Below are positions 53,430 through 63,269 of a stretch of 64,000 nucleotides of DNA, one piece after another (positions within the stretch are counted from its first letter, which is position 1; each line of letters begins with the position of its first letter). Location: NCBI GenBank assembly GCA_019155205.2, contig JAHNZQ020000001.1, forward strand, positions 66,860-130,859. Direction: 5' to 3'. Made by a program: the position numbers and the translations under genes. This DNA is from Gracilaria vermiculophylla. Taxonomy: Eukaryota; Rhodophyta; Florideophyceae; Gracilariales; Gracilariaceae. The notes under the pieces are model-generated. The model was not told the DNA's origin. It ran no database searches and saw only the letters and a program-made list of their open reading frames with translations.

Positions 53430-53630
53430 ATGCCAAAACTAAAAACTCGCAAGTCAACTTTAAAACGATATAAAATTACAGGAAAAAATAATTTTTTACG
53501 ACGCCATGCTTTTAAAGGGCACCTATTAATGAAAAAATCAAACAAACAAAAACGAAAATTATCACAAATTATTTGTGTAAATATTCGTGATACAAAAGCA
53601 ATTAAATTGATGTTACCTTACTATAAATAA
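53430..53630 (+). CDS. rpl35: Large ribosomal subunit protein bL35
   Basis: 66 residues, very basic. MPKLKTRKSTLKRYKITGK start and the RRHAFKGHLLMKKSNKQKR core are those of bL35. It starts 6 bp after bas1 and ends 6 bp before rpl20, its usual partner. Confidence 0.96.
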   Translation: MPKLKTRKSTLKRYKITGKNNFLRRHAFKGHLLMKKSNKQKRKLSQIICVNIRDTKAIKLMLPYYK

Positions 53631-53636
53631 ACTAAA

Positions 53637-53981
53637 ATGGCTAGAGTTAAACGTGGGAATGTCGCTCGGAAGCGCCGTAATAAAATATTAGCACTTGCAC
53701 GTGGCTATAAAGGTTCACACTCAACTTTATTTCGAGTAGCAAATCAACAAGTGATGAAAGCATTAAAATATTCGTATGTTGGACGAAAACAAAAGAAGAG
53801 AATTTTTCGAAAAATTTGGATCAGTCGGATAAATGCAGCAGCAAGATTGAACGGTTTATCCTATAGCCGATTAATCTATAGATTAAAAACATCTAATATT
53901 GATTTAAATAGAAAAATTTTAGCACAAATTGCCATTTGTGATTCATCAACATTTAAATTTTTGATTCAGTCTTCAAATTAG
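53637..53981 (+). CDS. rpl20: Large ribosomal subunit protein bL20
   Basis: 114 residues. [27 protein letters not shown] is cut here to its start; later [20 protein letters not shown] is typical. It binds 23S rRNA early in 50S assembly. Directly after rpl35. Confidence 0.97.
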   Translation: MARVKRGNVARKRRNKILALARGYKGSHSTLFRVANQQVMKALKYSYVGRKQKKRIFRKIWISRINAAARLNGLSYSRLIYRLKTSNIDLNRKILAQIAICDSSTFKFLIQSSN

Positions 53982-54070
53982 AGTGTTTGGGATTTGCAGA
54001 GTAAATCCCAACATTTAAAAACATTTCAACATACACTTAAGTTTTAAAAAATAAAGATAAGAAATAAATC

Positions 54071-55582
54071 ATGGAAAGTCCCTTTTCAAAAGTTACAAAC
54101 GAGATTACGGACTATTCGGGTTACTTCACCAGTGAAACAGGCTGGAAAGCCACCGAAGCCAATGTTGGGTTTGCAAAGCCTTCAAGCACAAATATTAATT
54201 ATGATTTAGAAAAATTAATTGAAAATTTACCAGTTTTTCTTCACGACTATCTTTACCAACATAAAAATAAAGATCAACTGATTGAAATTGTATTAGATTT
54301 AGGAAGAAGACCGGAAGCCAGGTTTCTAACGGGTACTGAATTTTTGTCTCAAAAACTTATTTCTTGGCAAGATTTAGATTATATGACAAAACAAATTAGC
54401 AAATTTAGTAATGAAAATCGAGCTGGGATAGAACGAACTCTTCATAGAATAAGTTGTATTCGAAATCGTCAATTTTTAATCACGGGTCTAACTTGTAGAG
54501 TTGGTAGAGCTATATTTGGAACTATTGCTATTATTCGTGATTTATTAGAATCTGAAAAGTCGATTTTAATATTAGGAAAACCCGGAGTAGGAAAAACAAC
54601 CATAATTCGTGAGATAGCTAGAGTCTTAGCAGATGAACTTGAAAAACGAGTCGTTATTATTGATACTTCGAATGAAATTGCTGGAGATAGCGATGTTCCT
54701 CACTCAGGGATTGGTCGTGCGCGACGAATGCAACTTGCTAAAACTGACTATCAACATCAAATTATGATTGAAGCTGTCGAGAACCATATGCCACAAGTTA
54801 TAATAATTGATGAAATTGGAACTGAGCCTGAAGTTTTAGCCGCAAGAACCATTGCAGAAAAAGGGGTTCAGCTTGTTGGAACTACGCATGGGAATTGTTT
54901 AGAAAATTTGATTAAAAATCCTTCTTTAGCCGATTTAATGGGTGGTATACAATATGTTACGTTAAGTGATGAAGAAGCTAAACGAAGAGGTACTCAAAAA
55001 AGTATTTTAGAACGCAAAGCATCTTCAGCCTTTGATATTGTAATTGAAATTAATGAACAAAACTTTTGGACAATCCATGAAGATGTTGGGAATTCTGTAG
55101 ATTTACTTTTACGAGGGACTTTTTTAATTAGACAGGCACGAGAAGCTTTTTTTTCAGAAAAAATTGAAATTAGAGGTTCATCCCCATCTTATCAGAATAG
55201 ATTTAATATTTTTTCTAATAGAATAAAAAAACGAGGTTACCCATTTGCCAATCTAGGTTATTTCGCTAGTGAACCCCCAAAAACTAATTGGAGTTCTATA
55301 AATCAGATCGAAACATTGAAACTTTTAAGATTAAATTCAAAAAAATTAATAATTTATTCTTACTCTTTATCAAATAATTTATTAAAAGAGGTTTTGTTAC
55401 GGATGGATTTTAAATTTACTTTAACAAATGAGATTAAAAAAGCTAACTTAATTATTGGTTTTAAAAAACATTTAAAACAAAATTTTAAATTAATTCGTCT
55501 TGCGAAACAGAAAAATATTCCAATTTATTCTTTAAATCAAATAAGTTTTTATCAATTAAATCGACTCAGTAAATTTATTTAA
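54071..55582 (+). CDS. ycf45: Ycf45, AAA-type ATPase with inserted repeats
   Basis: 503-residue conserved plastid ATPase related to bacterial SpoIIIAA-type proteins; its role is unknown. Walker [15 protein letters not shown] at about residue 170, Walker [13 protein letters not shown] at about 245, and [15 protein letters not shown]. The C-terminal part (about 420-503) is basic and possibly nucleic-acid binding. Residues about 6-33 ([18 protein letters not shown], then WKATEANVG) are encoded by the dispersed repeat also found in rpoB. A second short repeat-like piece ([12 protein letters not shown]) is near 391-405. Both look like insertions tolerated in frame. Confidence 0.88.
   Translation: MESPFSKVTNEITDYSGYFTSETGWKATEANVGFAKPSSTNINYDLEKLIENLPVFLHDYLYQHKNKDQLIEIVLDLGRRPEARFLTGTEFLSQKLISWQDLDYMTKQISKFSNENRAGIERTLHRISCIRNRQFLITGLTCRVGRAIFGTIAIIRDLLESEKSILILGKPGVGKTTIIREIARVLADELEKRVVIIDTSNEIAGDSDVPHSGIGRARRMQLAKTDYQHQIMIEAVENHMPQVIIIDEIGTEPEVLAARTIAEKGVQLVGTTHGNCLENLIKNPSLADLMGGIQYVTLSDEEAKRRGTQKSILERKASSAFDIVIEINEQNFWTIHEDVGNSVDLLLRGTFLIRQAREAFFSEKIEIRGSSPSYQNRFNIFSNRIKKRGYPFANLGYFASEPPKTNWSSINQIETLKLLRLNSKKLIIYSYSLSNNLLKEVLLRMDFKFTLTNEIKKANLIIGFKKHLKQNFKLIRLAKQKNIPIYSLNQISFYQLNRLSKFI
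54086..54160 (+). repeat. Dispersed repeat inside ycf45
   Basis: About 70 nt shared with rpoB (complement of 17885-17962): AGATTACGGACTATTCGGGT, then TACTTCACCAGTGAAACAGG. The 3' half alone recurs at 2974-3006 (minus), 50864-50897 and, in part, 55257-55277 and 30310-30330. Confidence 0.8.
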
Positions 55583-55637
55583 ATTCTCTCGAACTCAAGT
55601 AAACTTAGCTAGGTAAGTAAAATTATAACCTGAAAGG

Positions 55638-55681
55638 TTTGAGTATAATTAATAAAAATATTTTTATTAACTATACTCAAA
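55638..55681. terminator. Hairpin between ycf45 and psaB
   Basis: TTTGAGTATA pairs with TATACTCAAA and the inner TTAATAAAAA with TTTTTATTAA, one mismatch; serves two convergent genes. Confidence 0.8.
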
Positions 55682-55723
55682 TGATAGTCTATCCTGGGCT
55701 AGCAACGATAGATTAATGAGTGA

Positions 55724-57925
55724 TTAGCCAAACTTACCTGATGTTGAAGCAATTACAAATGCTGCATAAGTCAAAATATAGCCAACCGAGAAATGAACTA
55801 AGCCAACTAATCTAGCCTGAACAATCGATAGAGCCACTGGTTTATCTCTCCAACGAATTAAATTTGCTAAAGGTGTTCGTTCATGAGCCCAAACTAATGT
55901 TTCAATTAATTCTTGCCAATAACCCCGCCATGAAATTAAGAACATAAAACCGGTAGCCCAAATTAAATGACCGAATAAGAACATCCAAGCCCAAACGGAT
56001 AAATTATTCATACCAAATGGATTATAACCGTTGATTAATGGTGAAGAGTTTAACCATAAATAATCTCGCAACCAACCCATAATATAGTTTGAAGATTCAT
56101 CAAATTGACCTGGATTTCCACCCCAAATTGTCATATGTTTCCAATGCCAGTAGAATGTAACCCATCCAATTGTATTTAACATCCAGAACATAGCTAAATA
56201 AAATGCGTCCCAAGCGGAAATATCACATGTACCACCACGTCCTGGTCCATCACATGGGAAACTATAGCCAAAATCTTTTTTATCTGGCATTAATTTAGAA
56301 CCACGAGCATCCAAAGCTCCTTTTACAAGAATTAAAGTAGTCGTATGTAAACCTAGGGCTATCGCATGATGAACTAAAAAATCGCCAGGACCAATTTTTA
56401 AAAATAAATCGTTCTTACTACTATTAATTGCTTCTAACCAACCTGGTAACCAAATTTGATTACCGGCTATTGTTGCAGGATTTGTTGATGAAGATAATAA
56501 AGTATTAAATTCATATACTACTTTCCCTGAAGCTGCTTGAATATATTCAGCAAATAGAGGTTCGAATAAAATTTGTTTTTCTGGTTGTCCAAATGCAACC
56601 ACCGTATCATTATGAATATATAAGCCTAATGTATGGAAACCTAAAAATAAACAAGCCCAACTTAAATGAGAAATAATAGCTTCTTTATGCTCTAACATTC
56701 TTGCTAAAACATTATTTTTATTTAATTCTGGGTCATAATCACGAACAAAAAAAATAGCACCATGCGCAAAAGCGCCGACCATTAAAAATCCTGCGATATA
56801 TTGATGGTGGGTATATAAAGCAGCTTCAGTTGTAAAATCTTTTGATAAAAAAGCATATGGTGTAATAGCATACATATGCTGTGCAGTTAATGAAGTAGCC
56901 ACACCTAAACAAGCTAGTGCTAAACCTAATTGCATATGTAACGAATTTGTAATTGTCTCAAATAATCCAGTATGACCTTCTCCTAAACGACCACCTGGAG
57001 GTCTATGAGCATCTAAAATTTCTTTCATACTGTGACCAATTCCAAAATTAGTTCTATACATATGACCTGCAACAATAAAAACTACCGCAATAGCTAATTG
57101 ATGATGAGCAATATCACTTAACCATAACGATTGTGTTTGAGGATGGAACCCACCTAGGAATGTTAAAATAGCTGTGCCTGCCCCTTCTGAAGTTCCATAT
57201 ATATGCTCTACACTATCCGGATTTTCGGCATAAGCTGACCAATTTCCACTATAAAATGGTGCTAAACCATCTGGGTGTGGTGGAGTTGTTAAAAAATTAT
57301 CCCAACCAACATGAACTCCACGTGAAGCAGGGATTGCAACATGAACAATGTGTCCAGTCCAAGCTAAAGAACTAACTCCTAATAAGCCAGATAGATGATG
57401 GTTTAATCGAGACTCATTATTTTTAAACCACGATAAACTAGGTCGGAATTTGGGTTGTAAATGTAACCAACCTGCAAATAATAAAGCAGATGATAAGCAT
57501 AGTAAGCCTAAAGATCCTACATATAATTCTTGATTTGTTCGGAATCCAATAGTATACCACCATTGATAAACTCCTGAAAATGCTATGTTAACTGGATATG
57601 TATTACCCTTACTAAATGCTTTAATAGCAGATTCACCAAAATGTGGATCCCAAATAGAATGGGCAATTGGTTTTACTTTTAACGGATTACTAACCCATTT
57701 TTCAAAATTCCCTTGCCAAGCAACGTGAAATAAATTTCCTGCTGTCCACAAGAAAATAACAGCTAAATGACCGAAATGAGAAGCAAAAATTTTTTGATAT
57801 AAATTTTCTTCCGTCATACCATCATGCGCTTCTAAATCATGAGCAGTAGCAATACCATACCAAATTCTTCTCGTTGCTGGATCTTGTGCAAGGGCTTGGC
57901 TAAACTTTGGAAATTTAGTTGCCAT
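55724..57925 (-). CDS. psaB: Photosystem I P700 apoprotein A2
   Basis: 733 residues, eleven membrane helices, core of photosystem I. The Fx cluster motif [20 protein letters not shown] is at about residues 555-575 and provides two of the four cysteines. Start [16 protein letters not shown] and end [12 protein letters not shown] are standard. It lies 244 bp after psaA. Confidence 0.99.
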   Translation of the reverse strand: MATKFPKFSQALAQDPATRRIWYGIATAHDLEAHDGMTEENLYQKIFASHFGHLAVIFLWTAGNLFHVAWQGNFEKWVSNPLKVKPIAHSIWDPHFGESAIKAFSKGNTYPVNIAFSGVYQWWYTIGFRTNQELYVGSLGLLCLSSALLFAGWLHLQPKFRPSLSWFKNNESRLNHHLSGLLGVSSLAWTGHIVHVAIPASRGVHVGWDNFLTTPPHPDGLAPFYSGNWSAYAENPDSVEHIYGTSEGAGTAILTFLGGFHPQTQSLWLSDIAHHQLAIAVVFIVAGHMYRTNFGIGHSMKEILDAHRPPGGRLGEGHTGLFETITNSLHMQLGLALACLGVATSLTAQHMYAITPYAFLSKDFTTEAALYTHHQYIAGFLMVGAFAHGAIFFVRDYDPELNKNNVLARMLEHKEAIISHLSWACLFLGFHTLGLYIHNDTVVAFGQPEKQILFEPLFAEYIQAASGKVVYEFNTLLSSSTNPATIAGNQIWLPGWLEAINSSKNDLFLKIGPGDFLVHHAIALGLHTTTLILVKGALDARGSKLMPDKKDFGYSFPCDGPGRGGTCDISAWDAFYLAMFWMLNTIGWVTFYWHWKHMTIWGGNPGQFDESSNYIMGWLRDYLWLNSSPLINGYNPFGMNNLSVWAWMFLFGHLIWATGFMFLISWRGYWQELIETLVWAHERTPLANLIRWRDKPVALSIVQARLVGLVHFSVGYILTYAAFVIASTSGKFG

Positions 57926-58169
57926 AATTGTTAGATGCCTTTTAATAAAAATTTTAATTAGTAATAAAAATTATTTTTTTTGAATTCTTTCAGAATATTA
58001 TGAAAAATATTAGAAGTAGAATTTGTAAAACATGGATAAAAACAAATAGAAAGAATCTAAAAAAAGTCTCTCTCTCTTTTTTGCTCTTTAGCAACTTAAA
58101 ATTACTTCGTTTCAGGTTCTTTCGATTGAAACAGATTAGAGATTAGAGATTTGGATTAAAGTTTTAACT

Positions 58170-60428
58170 TTAACTAATTGAGACAGCACGTGCTAAGAAG
58201 AATGACCACGTCGTTCCTATTCCACCTAATAAATAATGTGCTAATCCAACAGCACGACCTTGAGTAATACTTAAGGCACGTGGTTGAATCGCAGGTGCAA
58301 AGTTTAATTTATTATGAGCCCATACAATTGATTCGATTAATTCTTGCCAATATCCGCGGCCACTAAATAAGAACATTAGGCTGAATGCCCAAATAAAATG
58401 AGCTCCTAGGAAAATTAATCCATATGCTGATGAGGCAGATCCATACGATTGAATTACTTGTGATGCTTGTGACCATAAAAAATCACGTAACCAGCCATTA
58501 ATTGTGATTGAGCTTTTAGCAAAGTTTCCGCCCGTAATATGTGAAATGGCACCATCTGGAGTGATCGTTCCCCAAACATCCGATTGCATTTTCCAACTAA
58601 AATGAAAAATTACTACCGAAATTGAATTATACATCCAAAATAATCCTAAAAATACATGATCCCAGCTCGAACTTTGACATGTGCCACCACGTCCTGGACC
58701 ATCACATGGGAATCTGAACCCTAAGTTTGATTTATCAGGAATTAGTTTTGAACTTCGTGCATATAGTACACCTTTCAGTAAAATTAAAACAGTTACGTGA
58801 ATTGTAAAAGCATGAATATGATGAACCATAAAATCTGCAGTTCCTAATTGAATTGGCATCATTGCGATTCTTCCACCAACTTCTACAATGTCACCTCCAA
58901 AGGCATAGCTAGTTATTGCTAAAGCATTTGGGGCAGTTTTTTCCGGTGCTAACAAATGAATATTTTGAATCCATTGTGCAAAAATAGGTTGTAATTGAAT
59001 TGCTTTATCTGAAAACATATCTTGTGGACGACCTAAAGCACGCATAGTATCATTATGAATATAGAAGCCAAATGCATGACAACCTAAAAAGATACAAACC
59101 CAATTTAAGTGTGATATAATCGCATCTCGGTGTCGTAACACACGATCTAATAGATTGTTATAGTTATTTGCCGGTGTATAATCACGAACCATAAAGATTG
59201 CTCCATGTGCAGCTCCACCAACTACACAAAAACCTCCAATCCACATGTGATGTGTAAATAAAGATAACTGAGTTGCATAATCAGTCGCGATGTAAGGGTA
59301 TGGAGGCATCGCGTACATATGGTGTGCAACAATTATACTTAATGATCCCATCATTGCTAAATTAATCGCTAATTGAGCATGCCAAGAAGTCGTTAAAATT
59401 TCATATAAACCTTTGTGACCTTCACCTGTAAATGGTCCTTTATGAGCTTCTAAAATTTCCTTCATACTATGTCCAATTCCCCAGTTTGTACGATACATGT
59501 GACCTGCAATAATAAATAAAACAGCTAGAGCTAAATGATGATGAGCTATATCACTTAACCATAATCCACCTGTTACTGGGTTTAAGCCCCCTTTGAAAGT
59601 TAAAAAATCTGAGTATTCACCCCATTTTCCACTAAAAAATGGTGTTAATCCTTTTGCGAAACTTGGATAAAGTTGACTCATTAACTCACGATTGATTAAA
59701 AATTCATGAGGTAAGGGAATCTCTTGAGGTGATACACCTGCGTCTAGTAACTTGTTGATTGGTAGTGCAATATGAATTTGATGACCGGACCAAGATAAGC
59801 AACCTAAACCTAACAAACCAGCTAAATGATGGTTCATCATTGACTCAGCATTTTGAAACCATTCTAATTTAGGTGCTGCTTTGTGATAATGAAACCACCC
59901 GGCAAATAACATAATTGCCGCCATTGCCAGTCCACCGATAGCAGTCCAGTAAAGCTCAACTTCGCTAGTAATACCTTCTGCACGCCACATTTGGAACCAA
60001 CCAGAAGTTGTTTGAACCCCTTGGAAGTTACCCCCAACATCACCGTTTAAAATTTCTTGACCAATAATAGGCCAAACAACCTGAGAACTTTGTTTGATAT
60101 TAACCGGATCTGTTAACCAAGCTGAGTAATTTGAAAAATACGCACCATGAAAATGCATACCACTAATCCATAAAAAAATTACAGATAGTTGTCCAAAATG
60201 AGCACTAAAAATTTTACGAGAAACTTCTTCTAGGGAGCTAGTCTGACTGTCAAAGTCATGTGCGTCCGCATGTAAGTTCCAAATCCAAGTCGTTGTTTTC
60301 GGACCTTTTGCTAAGGTTCTAGAAAAATGACCTGGTTGTGCCCATTTTGCAAAATTGGTTTCGACTGCGTCTTTTTCAACAAAAATTTGTACATTTTTTG
60401 AACGACGATCAGTTGAGCTTATTGCCAT
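58170..60428 (-). CDS. psaA: Photosystem I P700 apoprotein A1
   Basis: 752 residues, partner of PsaB. Fx motif [19 protein letters not shown] at about residues 575-595; start [20 protein letters not shown]; end [10 protein letters not shown]. An AAGGAG ribosome site lies just upstream, preceded at once by the palindrome CTTCGCTAGCGAAG (60444-60457). Confidence 0.99.
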   Translation of the reverse strand: MAISSTDRRSKNVQIFVEKDAVETNFAKWAQPGHFSRTLAKGPKTTTWIWNLHADAHDFDSQTSSLEEVSRKIFSAHFGQLSVIFLWISGMHFHGAYFSNYSAWLTDPVNIKQSSQVVWPIIGQEILNGDVGGNFQGVQTTSGWFQMWRAEGITSEVELYWTAIGGLAMAAIMLFAGWFHYHKAAPKLEWFQNAESMMNHHLAGLLGLGCLSWSGHQIHIALPINKLLDAGVSPQEIPLPHEFLINRELMSQLYPSFAKGLTPFFSGKWGEYSDFLTFKGGLNPVTGGLWLSDIAHHHLALAVLFIIAGHMYRTNWGIGHSMKEILEAHKGPFTGEGHKGLYEILTTSWHAQLAINLAMMGSLSIIVAHHMYAMPPYPYIATDYATQLSLFTHHMWIGGFCVVGGAAHGAIFMVRDYTPANNYNNLLDRVLRHRDAIISHLNWVCIFLGCHAFGFYIHNDTMRALGRPQDMFSDKAIQLQPIFAQWIQNIHLLAPEKTAPNALAITSYAFGGDIVEVGGRIAMMPIQLGTADFMVHHIHAFTIHVTVLILLKGVLYARSSKLIPDKSNLGFRFPCDGPGRGGTCQSSSWDHVFLGLFWMYNSISVVIFHFSWKMQSDVWGTITPDGAISHITGGNFAKSSITINGWLRDFLWSQASQVIQSYGSASSAYGLIFLGAHFIWAFSLMFLFSGRGYWQELIESIVWAHNKLNFAPAIQPRALSITQGRAVGLAHYLLGGIGTTWSFFLARAVSIS

Positions 60429-60440
60429 TAGTTTTCTCCT

Positions 60441-60460
60441 TTACTTCGCTAGCGAAGCAA
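60441..60460. repeat. Palindrome in the psaA leader
   Basis: TTACTTCGCTAGCGAAGCAA has a perfect 14-bp core palindrome and overlaps the edge of the psaA ribosome site (60436-60441). It belongs to the TTACTTCGCTAGxG motif family seen in the dispersed repeat. Confidence 0.65.
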
Positions 60461-60719
60461 ATCGTCAAACAAATTCCGAAATAAGATTCCGGGATTTGGA
60501 GACAAAAATTTATGAAACTCTCATAAAAGACTAACAAATCTAGAATCTGTAACTTTTTAGCTTAAGATGTTAAGATGGAGCTTTTCACCCACTAAGCTTA
60601 GCTTTGATTAGTTATGAGTTTTCAATATCCTATTATACATTTTTATTTTGATTATTGACAAATTCCAGGTGAATTTAAAATGAATTTTTTATCGGACGAA
60701 AAATTTTAGTGGTCCAAGA

Positions 60720-60968
60720 AAATAATCAAGGGGACAACATAGATTCAAATACTTTCTCAGAGACCTCTAAAATTGATTTTAAGGAACTTTCGGATAGTCA
60801 ACAATAAATCTGCCCTCTGAGCAGTCTAAACCTCAAAATCAGCCTAATTTCACCACTTCCTCCGCTACGACGAGCGCCGTGTGTCGAAGCCCGGGCAAGA
60901 TTACCGAACAGGAGAAGATAGAAATTATCAACAATTTAAACCATAATTATGAAAAAATCTATTTTTAA
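60720..60968 (+). pseudogene. Fragment of the repeated family (copy f)
   Basis: Plus-strand remnant. Near 60750-60810 it reads FSETSKIDFKELSDSQQ and stop. After a frameshift GKITEQEKIEIINNLN runs to a stop at 60966. The DNA matches copies d and e (ITEQERIEII; CCTCAAAATCAGCC). It overlaps the start of the next ORF. The rest of the spacer back to 60461 shows nothing. Confidence 0.45.
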
Positions 60969-61440
60969 TTTAGCATTGACTAGTTTTTGCATAGTAACTT
61001 GGGTACTGCATCCTTGGCCATTTGATACATCTGTCGATGATTTGAGAACTGACACGATTGAAAAAACTAAAACAGTTCGCGGAGGTTTTGATCCATACCA
61101 AAGTAAAGCAAAGAATAAAGCAAAGATTTTTAGAAAACATTTTCTGGATTGGCCTCCACGAGTAGAGTATCAAAATCGTCAATTGGAATTTTTTCAATCT
61201 AATAGAAAAAAGATTCGAGAGGCAGAGAGGCTCAATTTAAACTAGGATTTCAAATCAAAAATATTAACACCCAACGAAAAAGATGCAGTTGATTATTTTA
61301 ATGGGACGGGGTTTTATAAATATTATCAAAATTTGAACACCCATCCTAACCTTTATGACACTAGAGAAACATTTTTAAAGAAGATGCAAAATTCTGAAAT
61401 CCGAAATAACTTCTTAAAAACTTACAACCGAACCATTTAA
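60949..61440 (+). pseudogene. Exported-type accessory protein split by one amber stop
   Basis: The frame gives 98 residues to a TAG at 61243-61245 and then continues in the same frame for 64 more codons to a TAA at 61438. The N-terminus has a hydrophobic leader (SIFNLALTSFCIVTWVL). The rest is charged (KAKNKAKIFRKHFLDWPP; then DYFNGTGFYKYYQNL). Family unknown. A single stop in an otherwise continuous frame suggests a recent lesion, or a short protein with a remnant behind it. It is convergent to the immunity-like gene at 61472. Confidence 0.45.
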
Positions 61441-61471
61441 TTCGATAATCACGAAATTAAGAAGTGTTTCA

Positions 61472-61936
61472 TTATTCTTCTATGAAATACTTCTCTACTC
61501 TCGTTAAGACATCCTTCACTATACGACGTAATTTATCTTCGCTTACGAAGCTTGAATCACCAAGTTCAGGCTCGTCATCAAATCCTTCTAAAACGAAATA
61601 GAAGTCACTAATAATTTTTGAAAATTGATAACTATTTGGGTTTAGTTCTAATGTTTCTTGTTTTTTAAAATCTTTTTTTAAAAGCTTGGATTCTTCTTGG
61701 TCATTTAAGAGTTTAAAATAAAAGTGATCGAGGAATTCCCTTCCCGTCAGTTCGTAAGACACAAATTTTTGCATTTCTTCCAAATAAAACGCACGATATT
61801 TCCAAAAAACACAATCGCTAAGGCTATCCGCGTAATTCTTAATTCTATAATACTGCCAATGATAGTAACTTTTTATCGCATCTAAAAACCCTTTAATGGC
61901 AGTATTGTTAAGGTTCATTTTTTCTTCTTTTTCCAA
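61472..61936 (-). CDS. Immunity-like protein, colicin-D-immunity type paralog
   Basis: 154 residues, soluble, acidic, helical. DCVFWKYRAFYLEEMQKFV, then YELTGREFLDHFYF, NPNSYQFSKIISDFYFVLE, and a final EDKLRRIVKDVLTRVEKYF. It shares the arrangement of the ORFs at 29673 and 34444 and is close to the dead copy at 50958. No toxin-like frame lies directly upstream on its strand. It may be an orphan antidote or belong to the decayed genes at 62-64 kb. Intact frame. Confidence 0.55.
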   Translation of the reverse strand: MEKEEKMNLNNTAIKGFLDAIKSYYHWQYYRIKNYADSLSDCVFWKYRAFYLEEMQKFVSYELTGREFLDHFYFKLLNDQEESKLLKKDFKKQETLELNPNSYQFSKIISDFYFVLEGFDDEPELGDSSFVSEDKLRRIVKDVLTRVEKYFIEE

Positions 61937-62060
61937 TAAATGAGAATAAAAATCCCCAAGGAAGAAAAAAATTCAAGCGATTCAATAGATTGTTTCCGGT
62001 CTTTATTCAAAATTCAAAAAGGCAAATCGCATAATATTTTTAAAAATTAATTTCATAACA

Positions 62061-62225
62061 TTATAAATCTGTATTAAAATCTGTAGGTTTAGCAGACCTT
62101 ACCCAGTTAGCATTAGCAATTATATCTAACCTACCTTCATTATCATATTTTACATAGGTCCAGAAGTCACTACCGTCTACACCGCCATCGTGGTAAAACC
62201 CACAATCACCTGTTGTCATGTCCAT
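62061..62225 (-). CDS. Short ORF or C-terminal fragment, 54 residues
   Basis: The minus-strand frame MDMTTGDCGFYHDGGVDGSD, followed by FWTYVKYDNEGRLDI and NANWV, has a composition like a folded protein (Gly, Trp, Tyr, Asp). Four codons before the ATG (KTFSFV) continue the sense, so it is probably the end of a longer gene lost upstream. Not recognised. Confidence 0.35.
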   Translation of the reverse strand: MDMTTGDCGFYHDGGVDGSDFWTYVKYDNEGRLDIIANANWVRSAKPTDFNTDL

Positions 62226-63014
62226 TACAAACGAAAAAGTTTTTTTAGGTCAAAATATTTTTATTGAAGTTTTTTGATTGTTTTCTTTTTTCCTAAAAAT
62301 TCTAAAAATCCGTTCACTCGGAAAGAAATAACCCGATAGTTCTCATTCGATATCCAATTTACAGAACTTTTTAAAGTTTGAACGTAACTTAATAATTGAA
62401 GCAGCTGATACAAAAATTCTCTCTTAACCAATACGTATAAACGCTATCTCTCACAAATGAAGTTAAAGCTTGTTTATAGAAGTGTATGCATAATAGTTCC
62501 TCCAATTTGAAAAATTGATTTGAAAATAAATAAAATAGTAACATAGGGTGTTAGACAAAATTAACCTTTCTTTTTTAGCTCTATGATTTCTTAAAAACAT
62601 GAAAATATATCACTTGACTCAGAGCCTGCAATACAACTTGGATGACAGGTTACACAGTTTTAACACTCTTATACAAAATAATATTCATCATCAGGAACAA
62701 AAATAAGATTATTCTCAAAGAGGTAGCTCACTCGCCGCATGGCTTTAGAAACCTAAAAAGAAAAACACAAACGTAATATTAAGATAAAAGCTAATGCATA
62801 TACCGATTAAACACCCAATATAATTTGTTTCCATTCTTTCTCCTTACTAATATTTTAATTTTAACAATAACAAACAGAATAGCAAAAAAACGACTTAAAG
62901 AGAATTGAATCTCTAATAATTTTTATTAGATCATACATATTTTTACTAAAAATTGAGAAATTAAGTTGAAAAAAAAAAGTCCCATTTTGAGAAATTAAGG
63001 ACCTTTTCCATTGA
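62226..63014. other. Gene-free stretch in the last island
   Basis: Nearly 800 bp in which I find no supported gene, RNA or strong repeat. A long A-rich and T-rich composition gives only short chance frames. Confidence 0.4.
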
Positions 63015-63269
63015 TCACGATTCCTCTTCAAAGTCCCAAAAAGCACGTTTTTCCTCTGCTAATTTATTGAAAATAGAAATATCAATTTCATCAGCAAATT
63101 GGTAAAGTTTTAGATAGTAACCTTCATTTTTTGCATAAGCTTGGATTGCTTCTGTAACAATTTCTTTCGTTAGTTTTTTGACGATGATCTTTGGAGCCCC
63201 AGGTGTAATAAAGTTTGTTTTTTCTTGCTCCATTGCATCCTTTAAATCTCCCGGAGTACTAACGTCCAT
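63015..63269 (-). CDS. Unknown 84-residue acidic ORF behind the toxin-like remnant
   Basis: Not recognised. It starts MDVSTPGDLKDAMEQE, is mostly helical (TKEIVTEAIQAYAKNEG; IFNKLAEEKRAFWDFEEE) and acidic at its end. It overlaps the preceding frame by 28 bp in another reading frame. This could be translational coupling of a downstream partner (for example an immunity or antitoxin gene), or simply the same gene continued after a frameshift. Confidence 0.35.
   Translation of the reverse strand: MDVSTPGDLKDAMEQEKTNFITPGAPKIIVKKLTKEIVTEAIQAYAKNEGYYLKLYQFADEIDISIFNKLAEEKRAFWDFEEES

Noticed and set aside
62861..63046. 61-codon minus-strand frame
   Set aside because: No start signal, low-complexity composition, overlaps the end of the ORF at 63015.
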